Below are positions 54,391-64,000 of a DNA stretch of 64,000 nt, in pieces (the stretch's first letter is position 1; each line of letters starts with the position of its first letter). Origin of the DNA: Hymenobacter monticola (GTDB lineage Bacteria > Bacteroidota > Bacteroidia > Cytophagales > Hymenobacteraceae); the NCBI RefSeq assembly GCF_022811645.1, contig NZ_CP094534.1, positions 2,852,001-2,916,000 on the forward strand, written 5' to 3'. Made by a program: the position numbers and the translations under genes. The notes under the pieces were generated by a model. The model ran no database searches, was not told the origin of the DNA, and was given only the letters and a program-made list of their open reading frames with translations.

Positions 54391-54897
54391 ATGTCCGAAA
54401 CCGATTCTCAAAAGCGCGCGCTGTTCCAGCGAGTGGCCGCTACCCTCAAGCAGCAAGGCTTCACCATTGCCAAAGAAGACCCGACGCGCCCCTGGGGCGG
54501 CTTTTTCGTGATTGACGAAGACCAGGCCCAGCAGTTTGCCGACACGTACTTCAACGGCTTGTCGGTTGATAACCTGCGCATTTCGGGCAAGCTCAGCCCC
54601 AAGGTGCTCCTAGTGGCGCCGCACCAGCGCCTGAGCTGGCAGTACCACCACCGCCGCGCCGAAATCTGGCAGGTGGTGCAGGGCCCCGTGGGCGTGGCCA
54701 CCAGCGACACCGATGAGCAGGGCGAAGTAAAAAGCTACCAGGTGGGCGAGCGCATCGTGCTCAAGCAAGGCGAGCGCCACCGCCTCGTGGGCCTGAAAGA
54801 CTGGGGCGTGCTGGCCGAAATCTGGCAGCATACCGACGCCAACAACCCTTCTGACGAAGACGACATCGTGCGCGTGCAAGACGATTTTGGGCGCTAA
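54391..54897 (+). CDS. Cupin-domain protein, phosphomannose-isomerase-type C-terminal fold
   Basis: The 168-residue protein has a single cupin. PWGGFFVIDE near the start, LLVAPHQRLSWQYHHRRAEIWQVVQG (about 70-95) and GERIVLKQGERHRLVG (about 115-130) hold the metal-binding His/Glu set. These blocks resemble the C-terminal cupin of type II mannose-6-phosphate isomerases, but the guanylyltransferase part is absent. It may bind a sugar phosphate. Function is inferred only at fold level. Confidence 0.75.
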   Translation: MSETDSQKRALFQRVAATLKQQGFTIAKEDPTRPWGGFFVIDEDQAQQFADTYFNGLSVDNLRISGKLSPKVLLVAPHQRLSWQYHHRRAEIWQVVQGPVGVATSDTDEQGEVKSYQVGERIVLKQGERHRLVGLKDWGVLAEIWQHTDANNPSDEDDIVRVQDDFGR

Positions 54898-54929
54898 CAT
54901 CACCACTTACTGCGCCTCGCGCTCCGCCC

Positions 54930-55418
54930 ATGACTCCCTCCGACGCCAGCGCCGCTTCGGCCTTCGATAAGGCCCGCACCGGCCTCTGGACCAGCCTGCA
55001 AAAGCACTTGGCCAGCGTGTATGAGGCCGAAACGGCCTTCGCCCGGGCCACGGCCTTCGCCGAGGCGTTTCCATTCGCCGTATCGACGGCCAGCGCCGAG
55101 CAATTGGCTGATTATCAGGCTGCGCGCAACGCATTGCGCGACTTGTTCACTGACGAAACCAACCAGCTCGATACGCTAAACAAGGCCATCCGTACCAAGG
55201 GCTACGCCGAGGCCGATAAGAAACAGCTTTACCTGTTGCTGCTGGGCTACATGGACATTGCCGGCGCTGCTTTCGAGCGCCTGCACACCGAAGTGCCAAA
55301 CGCCCTGCTGCCGGATGAGGAACTGGCCGAAACCACCGCCCGCTTCGACCGGGTGCGCAAATTTGCCCGCCTCAACGTGAAAGGCATGGCCGGGCTGCTG
55401 ACGCTGCCGACTAAGTAG
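54930..55418 (+). CDS. Hypothetical helical protein
   Basis: The 162-residue protein is alanine-rich and mostly helical (FDKARTGLWTSLQKHLASVY, LADYQAARNALRDLFTDETN, LLLGYMDIAGAAFERLHTEV). No signal, membrane helix or known motif is seen. It starts 33 bp after the cupin gene and probably shares its transcript; a hairpin after the stop may end both. Confidence 0.6.
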   Translation: MTPSDASAASAFDKARTGLWTSLQKHLASVYEAETAFARATAFAEAFPFAVSTASAEQLADYQAARNALRDLFTDETNQLDTLNKAIRTKGYAEADKKQLYLLLLGYMDIAGAAFERLHTEVPNALLPDEELAETTARFDRVRKFARLNVKGMAGLLTLPTK

Positions 55419-55440
55419 GCTGCAGTTAGAAGGAAAAGAA

Positions 55441-55487
55441 AAAGCGAAGCCGGAGTAGCTAATACCTATTCCGGCTTCGCCTTTTTC
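55441..55487. terminator. Bidirectional hairpin between convergent genes
   Basis: GCGAAGCCGGA pairs with TCCGGCTTCGC around a 15-base loop, with A-rich sequence before and CTTTTTC after. The right arm lies within the last codons of the leftward 58-residue gene. Confidence 0.7.
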
Positions 55488-55642
55488 AGCGCCTCGGCCA
55501 GCGACTGCTGCAGCTTGGCGCCCGAGTCGGCCGGGGCCTGCTCGGTGATGTTGTACTGCTTTTGCAGCCGTTCCCATTCCTCAATCGGAATGAAAACGCC
55601 AGTGATTTTGCCTTTGTCGTCGGAAAGATATTTGATGTCCAT
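55466..55642 (-). CDS. Small orphan antitoxin-like protein (58 residues)
   Basis: This short frame starts MDIKYLSDDKGKITGVFIPI at 55642 and runs EEWERLQKQYN to a TAG at 55466. The pattern 'short beta hairpin, DxKGK, VFIPIEEWERL' is that of small antitoxin-like proteins in Bacteroidota that usually stand before a RelE/ParE toxin. No toxin gene follows; the next feature on this strand is the end of a convergent gene. It is therefore an orphan, or the resemblance is superficial. Codon use and the clean charge pattern support it as a real gene. Confidence 0.65.
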   Translation of the reverse strand: MDIKYLSDDKGKITGVFIPIEEWERLQKQYNITEQAPADSGAKLQQSLAEALKKAKPE

Positions 55643-55688
55643 ACGGGGGTTGTGCTTACTTAAATTGGAACGTCATCCTTACTAAACC

Positions 55689-55783
55689 GTCATGCCGAGC
55701 GCAGCCGAGGCATCTCGCTCGCTTCGTTGTGTTGGCATTGATTACTACCACACGCGAGATGCCTCGGCTGCGCTCGGCATGAC
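55689..55783. repeat. Inverted repeat pair (family E, copy 2)
   Basis: Arms at 55689-55718 and 55754-55783 (GTCATGCCGAGCGCAGCCGA start) are perfect reverse complements over 30 bp. The arm sequence is nearly the same as in copy 1 at 52153-52263. Confidence 0.9.
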
Positions 55784-55804
55784 GTACTATACGTGCGGAG
55801 TGAG

Positions 55805-58000
55805 TTATTGCCCCGGCTGATACGTCTTTTCGGCGTGCGCTTTCACGTCTTCCGGATAAAAGCGTACTTCTTTGAAGCGGCCGTTGCAGTAAAAATCGGC
55901 TTGGTCGGTGAAATGCGGCGTGCCCGGGCGGCTGCTTTGCCCGCCCGTGACGACGGAGCGCGCCACGATGCGCGGGCCGAACTCCACCACCGCCACGAAG
56001 CTATTGCCCACGTTGCCGTAGCGCTTCTTGGTGCCTGGGTAGGCCCGCGCCCCAAAGGCGGCCAATGAGCCCCAGGCCGATGACGTGAAGGCCACCGGCA
56101 GGCTGGGCTGCTGGTCGTCGTACCGTTCCTCGATGCGGCCGGTGAGGCGCTGGTAGCGGTTCACCTCGCCCCAGGGCTTTTTCCAGGTACCGAAGTCGCG
56201 GGTCAGGTCATCGAGCGTTTCGGCCAGGGTAGCCATTTTTTCGGTGGGCGAGGTATTGGCCAGCGCAAAGCGCACGAAGCTGATGTAGTCGAGTTGCGGC
56301 TGGGCGGCAGGCACGCGGGCCCGGGCCTTGGCCAGCAGCCGCTCGGCCCAGTAGATGGCCACAGTTTGGGCAATGGAAGTTTGGGCGTAGTTGTGGTTCC
56401 AGGCGCGTAGCACCTCAATGGCTTCGGTCACGGCGGGGGCGGCGGCTTTTTCGGCCGAGTTGGGCTGGTAGGCGGCCAGCAGCGGCGGCAACAGTTCATC
56501 GAAGGCGGTGAGGTGCGGGTCGTCGGCCGCGGCAATCAGCGTGTCGAGGTTGAATACGGGTTTGCGGCTGAGTACGCGCACGGCGTTCAGGCCGCGGTAG
56601 TTCTCGGCGTCGGGCGCTTCGTATTTGGGAAATTTGGCCGGGTCGGGGCTACTGGGGCCGCTCACGGTGTAGGGAGTGGAGTTGCAGTTCTGAATGAAGC
56701 CGCTGGCGGGGTTATGCACCTGCACCAGCTCGCTCACCGGGTGGAAGCCCTGCCACTCGGTGGCCGAGGTGCTGCCGTCCACGAGCTGGCTCCAGTCGAA
56801 TTTGAGGTTGCGGCGGGGCATAAAATTGCCGTGCCAGTAGGCAATGCTGCCCTTAGTATCGGCAAAAACGGTGTTGTTCGAGGCGTTGCCGTTCAGTTTC
56901 ATCACCTGCTGGAAGCTGGCGTAGTCGGTGGCTTTGGTGCGCAGGTACGACTGCTGCAACGCGGCCAGCGGCGCGTTCATCATGCGCACCGCCACCCACT
57001 GCCCGTCCGTTTTCTGGCCCACGATGGGGCCGTGGTGCGTGCGGTAGATGGTGAATGTTTTGCGCAGCATTTTATCGCCCGACTTGTAGGGCAACGACAC
57101 TTTCTGCGTGGTCACGGCGCGCAGCTTGTCGTCGTATTTATAAAAAAGCTTGCCGTCCTTTTCCTCAATGGTTTCTATATATTCGTCCATCGAGTCGGCT
57201 TGGCTGGAAGTGTGCATCCAGCCGCAGTGTTCATTGAAGCCCTGGTAAATGAAGAACTGTCCCCAGGTCACGGCGCCGTAGGCGTTTAGGCCCTGCTGGC
57301 TCACCATCTGCACTTCAGAACGGAAATAGAAGGAGGTGTGCGGGTTAATCAACAGCAGCGCGTGGCCATTGGCGCTTTTGCCCGGGGCAATGGCGAAGCC
57401 GTTGGAGCCCACCGGCTCGCGGTCGGTACGCCCGAAATCGGTGTCAATCCAGGAAGTTGATTTTTTGGCGCTATAAAATGCTTTGAGCCGCTCCAAACTC
57501 ACCACGCTGATGTTGCCGCCAATGCTGCCTTCGCTAAACATCAGCGGCATCCAGGGCTGGAAGCGTCGCAGCAAGCGCGGCTGCACGGTGGGGTGGGTGG
57601 CCAGGTAGTAGTTGGTGCCGGCCGCGAAGGCATCAAGCAACAGCTTCATGTCGGCCGGGCTCTTTTTGTAGATGCTGATGGCCTGGGTGCTGTCCAGAAA
57701 AAGGCGGGCGCGCAGGTCGTGGTAGAGCTGGGCTTCGCCTTCCACCTCGGCCAGCCGGCCAATGGCGTCGAGGTAGTTGGTTTCGACGCGGTTGAAATCG
57801 TCCTCGCACTGCGAGTAGAGCAGCCCAAAAACCGCGTCGGCATCGGTCTTGCCGTAGATGTGGGGCACGCCGTAAGTGTCGCGCGTGATGCTTATTTGCT
57901 TTGCTTGTTGCTGCCAGCGCGCCAATTCGGCTGGGCTGAATTTCTGGGCTTGAACCGTTAGCACAGGAACAAGAAGGAGCAGCGAGAGAAGCAGGCGCAT
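55805..58000 (-). CDS. Penicillin acylase family protein (Ntn hydrolase)
   Basis: The 731-residue precursor has a signal peptide (MRLLLSLLLLVPVLTVQAQ) and REPVGSNGFAIAPGKSANG, where S199 should become the N-terminal nucleophile after self-cleavage into alpha and beta chains. ITRDTYGVPHIYGKTDADAV near residue 38 is the conserved alpha-chain start. The family hydrolyses amide bonds in acyl side chains, including acyl-homoserine lactones and beta-lactams. It is periplasmic or secreted. The substrate is unknown. Confidence 0.9.
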   Translation of the reverse strand: MRLLLSLLLLVPVLTVQAQKFSPAELARWQQQAKQISITRDTYGVPHIYGKTDADAVFGLLYSQCEDDFNRVETNYLDAIGRLAEVEGEAQLYHDLRARLFLDSTQAISIYKKSPADMKLLLDAFAAGTNYYLATHPTVQPRLLRRFQPWMPLMFSEGSIGGNISVVSLERLKAFYSAKKSTSWIDTDFGRTDREPVGSNGFAIAPGKSANGHALLLINPHTSFYFRSEVQMVSQQGLNAYGAVTWGQFFIYQGFNEHCGWMHTSSQADSMDEYIETIEEKDGKLFYKYDDKLRAVTTQKVSLPYKSGDKMLRKTFTIYRTHHGPIVGQKTDGQWVAVRMMNAPLAALQQSYLRTKATDYASFQQVMKLNGNASNNTVFADTKGSIAYWHGNFMPRRNLKFDWSQLVDGSTSATEWQGFHPVSELVQVHNPASGFIQNCNSTPYTVSGPSSPDPAKFPKYEAPDAENYRGLNAVRVLSRKPVFNLDTLIAAADDPHLTAFDELLPPLLAAYQPNSAEKAAAPAVTEAIEVLRAWNHNYAQTSIAQTVAIYWAERLLAKARARVPAAQPQLDYISFVRFALANTSPTEKMATLAETLDDLTRDFGTWKKPWGEVNRYQRLTGRIEERYDDQQPSLPVAFTSSAWGSLAAFGARAYPGTKKRYGNVGNSFVAVVEFGPRIVARSVVTGGQSSRPGTPHFTDQADFYCNGRFKEVRFYPEDVKAHAEKTYQPGQ

Positions 58001-58042
58001 CAGCGGCGGAAGTTGGTGGAGCGGCAGCCGCGAAAGTAAATG

Positions 58043-58076
58043 AAAAAGCCCCGGCCGGTGGGCCAGGGCTTTTTTA
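58043..58076. terminator. Terminator-like hairpin upstream of the acylase gene
   Basis: AAAAAGCCCCGGCC pairs with GGCCAGGGCTTTTTT with a short GGTG loop. It lies between the acylase gene start and the IscA gene end and may stop leftward transcription from the IscA gene. Confidence 0.75.
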
Positions 58077-58081
58077 CCAAT

Positions 58082-58165
58082 GTCATCCTGAGCACAGCGA
58101 AAGACCTTATCGCATCAGGACCGTCGTCTAAGCGTGATAAGGGCCTTCGCTGCGCTCAGGATGAC
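58082..58165. repeat. Inverted repeat pair (family F)
   Basis: Arms at 58082-58113 (GTCATCCTGAGCACAGCGAA start) and 58132-58165 are imperfect reverse complements. The layout is the same as family E and the first bases are related (GTCATxCxGAGC), suggesting one extended group of repeats. Confidence 0.85.
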
Positions 58166-58175
58166 AAAGACTTCG

Positions 58176-58523
58176 TTATGCCGAGAACGACGAGCCGCAG
58201 CCGCAGGTGCTCTTGGCCTGGGGGTTGTTGAAAACGAAGCCGCGGGCGTTGAGGCCGTCCTGGAAGTCGACTTCCATGCCCAGCACGTACATAGCGTGCT
58301 TTTTATCCATGATGAGCTTCAGGCCGTCGAGGTCGTAGGTTTCGTCGGCGTCTTTGGCTTTGTCGAAGCCGAGCAGGTAGCTCATGCCCGAGCAGCCGCC
58401 GCCCTGCACGCCGATGCGCAGCCCATAGTCGTCGGGCACGTTCTTTTCGATGATGATATTTTTCACCTCCTGCACGGCGCGCTCGGTGAGGGAGATGGGG
58501 GCGAGGGTGGCAACAGCAGCCAT
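58176..58523 (-). CDS. HesB/IscA/ErpA-type iron-sulfur carrier
   Basis: With start at ATG 58523 the protein is 115 residues, the usual family length; a minus-strand TATCTTTG box at 58554 supports this over 58556. C44 in GGGCSGMSYLLGF and C107 and C109 in TCGCGSSF form the three-cysteine cluster site. It carries Fe-S clusters from the assembly system to target enzymes. No isc/suf genes lie nearby. Confidence 0.93.
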   Translation of the reverse strand: MAAVATLAPISLTERAVQEVKNIIIEKNVPDDYGLRIGVQGGGCSGMSYLLGFDKAKDADETYDLDGLKLIMDKKHAMYVLGMEVDFQDGLNARGFVFNNPQAKSTCGCGSSFSA

Positions 58524-58553
58524 AGTGAAAGGCGATTTAAAAGGGATGGATAA

Positions 58554-58561
58554 CAAAGATA
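58554..58561 (-). promoter_or_regulatory. Putative -7 box for the IscA/ErpA gene
   Basis: On the minus strand this reads TATCTTTG, 30 bp before the ATG at 58523. It lies at the start of the longer frame from 58556 and so excludes that start. Confidence 0.5.
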
Positions 58562-58610
58562 CTGCCGCCGTCGATGTTACCGTTAGTAGGCAGCAGGAAG
58601 GAAACAGCAG

Positions 58611-58641
58611 TTGGGGCCCGGCGGTTCACGGCGTAAGTTTG
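58611..58641 (+). promoter_or_regulatory. Putative -33/-7 promoter for the gene at 58733
   Basis: TTG at 58611 and TAAGTTTG at 58634 are separated by 20 bp, the best-spaced Bacteroidota promoter in the window. The ATG is 91 bp further on. A short hairpin related to family E (ACGTCATG...GTATGACGT) lies between, about 58675-58705. Confidence 0.5.
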
Positions 58642-58732
58642 CGCGCCGTGTGGTTTGCTATACAATCACCAGGTACGTCATGTTTTGCTGCGCGCGGTAT
58701 GACGTTCAACGACTTAATCGGTTTCTATCAAA

Positions 58733-59269
58733 ATGGATTCAACCACCTATTTCTACGACCTGCTCAAAATTATTCTGCCCGCCCTCATCGTGGCCGGGGC
58801 CATCTACCTGCTTTTCAAACAATTTCTGGAAAAAGAGCAGCAGCGCCGCTTGATTGAGCTACGCCTCGAAACCAACAAAACCACGCTGCCCCTGCGGCTG
58901 CAAGCCTATGAGCGGGTGGTGCTTTTCCTGGAGCGCATCTCGCCCAACAACATCCTCGTGCGCCTGAGCAGCGCCGGTTCCACGGCGCCGGAGTTTCACC
59001 GCTTGCTGCAACAGGAAATCCGGGCCGAGTACGAGCACAACCTCTCGCAGCAGCTCTACATCTCGGCCGATGCTTGGACGCTGGTGAAAGAAGCCAAAGA
59101 AAACGTGCTCACGATGGTAAACCGCGCCTTTCACGGCATCCAGAACCCGGCCCAGGCCCGCGGCACCGAACTGGCCAAGCGCATCCTCGAAGGCCTGATG
59201 ATGGACGGCGCCGAGCCCACCGCGCAGGCGCTGGCCGTGGTGAAGAACGAGGCGATTGGGTTGTTTTAA
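58733..59269 (+). CDS. Conserved hypothetical protein with one N-terminal membrane helix
   Basis: The 178-residue protein has one membrane helix (about residues 10-27, IILPALIVAGAIYLLF), then a charged helix (LEKEQQRRLIELRLETNKTT) and a mostly helical soluble domain with LQAYERVVLFLERISPNNIL and LYISADAWTLVKEAKENVLT. It resembles a conserved Bacteroidota family of unknown role seen in small membrane-anchored proteins. A promoter and a family G repeat bracket it, so it is probably a single-gene unit. Confidence 0.7.
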   Translation: MDSTTYFYDLLKIILPALIVAGAIYLLFKQFLEKEQQRRLIELRLETNKTTLPLRLQAYERVVLFLERISPNNILVRLSSAGSTAPEFHRLLQQEIRAEYEHNLSQQLYISADAWTLVKEAKENVLTMVNRAFHGIQNPAQARGTELAKRILEGLMMDGAEPTAQALAVVKNEAIGLF

Positions 59270-59285
59270 AGCTTGGCTGTCGTCT

Positions 59286-59470
59286 GTCATTGCGAGTGGA
59301 GCGCAGCGCAACGCGGCAATCCGTCCTGTCAATGCCAGACACTTCCTTTTACCAGAAAGCCCCGGTACCTCAATGGCACCGGGGCTTTCTGATTATAAAG
59401 AAAGAGCTTCATCACAACTCGGGGCTTGTAGCGAAGAGAGGACGGATTGCCGCGCTTCGCTCGCAATGAC
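59286..59470. repeat. Inverted repeat pair (family G) around a terminator
   Basis: Arms at 59286-59327 (GTCATTGCGAGTGGAGCGCA start) and 59439-59470 are reverse complements with a gap and a few changes. They enclose a terminator. The layout matches families A and B. Confidence 0.85.
59353..59391. terminator. Hairpin terminator within the family G repeat
   Basis: CAGAAAGCCCCGGT pairs with ACCGGGGCTTTCTG around an 11-base loop. The A- and T-rich ends (AGAAAG, CTTTCT) allow it to act in either direction between convergent genes. Confidence 0.7.
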
Positions 59471-59476
59471 AAAAGA

Positions 59477-60613
59477 TTATACCGCCGTTGCTACCGCTTC
59501 AATGGCCCGCTGGTAGCAGTCCTCGTAGCGCGGCACAATGTTTTCCACCGCAAACTCTTTGGCTCGGGCCAGGGCAGCAGCTTTGAAGCGGGGCAGGTTC
59601 TCGTCGTCCAGCACGTACAGGGCATTTTTGACCATGTCGGCCACGTCGCCAATGTCGCTAATCATGCCGGTCACGCCGTGCACGTTCAGCTCCGGAATGC
59701 CGCCGGCGTTGGTGCTCACCACGGGCACTTCGCAGGCCATGGCTTCGAGGGCGGCGAGGCCGAAGCTCTCGTTTTCGGAAGGCATCAGGAACAGGTCGCC
59801 CACGCTGAGCACTTCTTCCACGGCTTCGAGCTTGCCCAGGAAGCGCAGGTCGCGGTGCACATCGAGGTCGCGGGCCAGCTTTTCCATGCGGTTGCGGTCG
59901 GGGCCGTCGCCCACCAGCAGCAGCTTGGCCGGAATCTGTTCCCGCACGCCCACGAAAATGCGCAGCACGTCTTCCACCCGCTTCACGGTGCGGAAGTTGC
60001 TGGTGTGGATGAGCAGCTTCTCGCCCTCGGGCGCAATGGCGGCCCGGAAGTGGCTCTTTTCCTGTTTCTTGAAACGGTGCAGGTCGATGAAGTTGGGAAT
60101 GACGGTGATGTCTTTCTCAACGGCGAAATATTCGTAGGTTTCGCGCTTCAAATCGTCCGAAACTGACGTTACCCCGTCGCTCTGGTTGATGCTGAACGTG
60201 ACCACCGGCTCGAAGCTGGAGTCCTTGCCTACCAGCGTGATGTCGGTGCCGTGCAGGGTCGTTACCACCGGAATGTGAATGCCGCGCGAGCGCAGAATCT
60301 GCTTGGCCATGAAGGCGGCCGAGGCGTGCGGAATGGCGTAGTGCACGTGCAGCACGTCGAGCTTCTCATTTTGCACGATGTCGACCATCTTGCTGGTCAG
60401 CGCCAGCTCATAGGGCGGAAACTGGAACAGTGGGTAGGCCGGCACATACACCTCGTGGTAAAAGAGGTTCTCGTTGAAGAAGTCGAGCCGTACCGGCTGG
60501 CTGTAGGTGATGAAGTGCACGCGGTGCCCGCGCTGGGCCAAGGCCTTGCCCAGTTCCGTGGCCACCACGCCAGAGCCGCCGAAGGTAGGGTAACAAACGA
60601 TACCGATGTTCAT
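59477..60613 (-). CDS. bshA: N-acetyl-alpha-D-glucosaminyl L-malate synthase (bacillithiol)
   Basis: The 378-residue GT4 enzyme starts MNIGIVCYPTFGGSGVVATE, the BshA N-terminus, and has HVHYAIPHASAAFMAKQIL and TLHGTDITLVGKDSSF, its acceptor-site blocks. NESFGLAALEAMACEVPVV is the E-x7-E donor site. It joins UDP-GlcNAc to malate, the first step of bacillithiol synthesis, a thiol used instead of glutathione in Bacteroidota and Firmicutes. bshB and bshC are not in the window. Confidence 0.95.
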   Translation of the reverse strand: MNIGIVCYPTFGGSGVVATELGKALAQRGHRVHFITYSQPVRLDFFNENLFYHEVYVPAYPLFQFPPYELALTSKMVDIVQNEKLDVLHVHYAIPHASAAFMAKQILRSRGIHIPVVTTLHGTDITLVGKDSSFEPVVTFSINQSDGVTSVSDDLKRETYEYFAVEKDITVIPNFIDLHRFKKQEKSHFRAAIAPEGEKLLIHTSNFRTVKRVEDVLRIFVGVREQIPAKLLLVGDGPDRNRMEKLARDLDVHRDLRFLGKLEAVEEVLSVGDLFLMPSENESFGLAALEAMACEVPVVSTNAGGIPELNVHGVTGMISDIGDVADMVKNALYVLDDENLPRFKAAALARAKEFAVENIVPRYEDCYQRAIEAVATAV

Positions 60614-60731
60614 AGAAGATGCTGTTGCGCTTAGCCAACCAAGAAAGGCGGGGTTTGTTGCAGTATACTCAAACTAGCTCGGCTCGCCTGAATACAGTAG
60701 TTTTACCTCCCCTCAATACGGCCACAGTAAA

Positions 60732-61394
60732 ATGGAAAATAAACTAACTCAACAACTCGAAGCAGTCATGGTGGCAGGGGTAACTGTGCCGTTGCCAGTA
60801 AAACAACTATACGAGTGGATAGAGGCCAAGGGGTTCTACGTCGATAACGCCGACGGCAGAATCGGCTTTCTCTACCCTGAAGCGGACATGCGGGAAAGCT
60901 GGACTGATGAGGGCCGACGCGGTGGAACCAATATTGAATTTGCTGCTTCCGGAAATGCAAACCTGAAATACTGGTTTGGCGCCGAGCACGAGGAGGTGAA
61001 CCGACGGCTTTGCGTCTTTGGCAAAACCGGTGGTGAAGGCTCGGAATGTGCCTTTTGGCTGAGCGAAGGCGGCGAGCTGAAAATAGTGCACATGGGCTCG
61101 GGTTCCGGTTCGGTGCTGAACTGCGTACTGGCCGACAACGCCGTGGACTTCCTGCGCCTGCTGGCCATTGGCTACGACGAAATCTGCTGGTCAGAGGAGT
61201 TTACAGCCCCGCCGAACGAACTGAATGACGATTTTAAAGTCGAGCCCAACGTGGAATTTCAAGAATGGGTGAGAAGCACGTTTAAAGTAGAAATCCCAAG
61301 AACGGCGCTGGAAATTGTGAAACACCCATCCGATATGGACGACGAAGATTCCGAGGATGAGTTCTGCCGTTGGTGCCAGCAGTTCACCGCCTAA
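60732..61394 (+). CDS. Hypothetical acidic protein, SUKH-like by look
   Basis: The 220-residue soluble protein is acidic, more so near the end (HPSDMDDEDSEDEFC). FLRLLAIGYDEICWSEEFTAP near residue 138 resembles the conserved end of SMI1/KNR4 (SUKH) domains, found in immunity and nucleic-acid-linked proteins. The N-terminal half is not recognised. It stands alone with its own terminator. Confidence 0.55.
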   Translation: MENKLTQQLEAVMVAGVTVPLPVKQLYEWIEAKGFYVDNADGRIGFLYPEADMRESWTDEGRRGGTNIEFAASGNANLKYWFGAEHEEVNRRLCVFGKTGGEGSECAFWLSEGGELKIVHMGSGSGSVLNCVLADNAVDFLRLLAIGYDEICWSEEFTAPPNELNDDFKVEPNVEFQEWVRSTFKVEIPRTALEIVKHPSDMDDEDSEDEFCRWCQQFTA

Positions 61395-61436
61395 AAAGCT
61401 AGAGGCGCAACGGTTACGTTGCGCCTCTAGCTTTTT
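61393..61436. terminator. Rho-independent terminator between convergent genes
   Basis: AAAAAGCTAGAGGCGCAACG pairs with its exact complement around GTTA. The symmetric A and T runs allow it to work for both the rightward SUKH-like gene and the leftward fusion gene. Confidence 0.9.
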
Positions 61437-61456
61437 AGCAAATAATCTAACAAGAA

Positions 61457-64000
<2,544 letters not shown>

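Overview
The window looks like a chromosome segment of a Bacteroidota bacterium, most likely Hymenobacter or a close relative in the Hymenobacteraceae. Support: GC-rich coding DNA, Bacteroidota-type -7 promoter boxes (TAnnTTTG) 20-60 bp before many genes, few Shine-Dalgarno sequences, a BshA bacillithiol enzyme, a GH3/serine-hydrolase fusion and a membrane pyrophosphatase. The genus is inferred from gene content and style; no database search was run. I saw no rRNA, tRNA or CRISPR array.

Positions 1-40 kb, surface-polysaccharide island. Most genes read rightward and make or assemble a cell-surface glycan. They fall into modules: (a) a GtrB-like glycosyltransferase and a large membrane protein (0.4-3.4 kb); (b) an AT-richer FdtB/FdtA/QdtF-like set predicted to make an N-formylated dTDP-3-amino-3,6-dideoxyhexose (3.6-6.5 kb); (c) more glycosyltransferases, a decayed IS1-family copy (8.4-9.2 kb) and a leftward AT-rich O-acylation pair (SGNH plus MBOAT) whose MBOAT has an internal stop (9.2-11.7 kb); (d) GDP-fucose synthase, GDP-mannose 4,6-dehydratase and a GT10 fucosyltransferase, with an IS5-family element inserted at the 5' end of a Wzx flippase (15.1-21.0 kb); (e) an aminotransferase/SDR/hexapeptide-acyltransferase set, a second Wzx and more glycosyltransferases (22.6-28.8 kb); (f) a leftward deacetylase/acetyltransferase pair (28.9-30.9 kb); (g) glycosyltransferases with a WecD/WecE-like pair for dTDP-4-acetamido-4,6-dideoxygalactose (31.2-36.4 kb); (h) a leftward TPR protein/polymerase-like membrane protein pair (36.4-39.1 kb). 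Precursor genes such as rmlAB and manBC, and export genes such as wza/wzc, are not in the window.

Positions 39-64 kb, housekeeping segment. It holds an M42 peptidase, K+-dependent-type membrane pyrophosphatase, hpt, adk, obg, grpE, dnaJ, an ECF sigma factor with a membrane partner, an ABC exporter, a ChaN-like lipoprotein, small hypothetical genes, a penicillin acylase, an IscA/ErpA protein, bshA and the 3' part of a GH3/beta-lactamase fusion. Intergenic spaces here carry several families of long imperfect inverted repeats, often around a terminator. I did not see these in the polysaccharide island, so the boundary lies near 40-42 kb.

The glycan predicted from the enzymes would contain fucose, an N-formylated 3-amino-3,6-dideoxyhexose, a 4-acetamido-4,6-dideoxyhexose and possibly a further acylated amino sugar. 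Two flippases and two candidate polymerase-type membrane proteins raise the possibility of two glycans, or of exchange between clusters.
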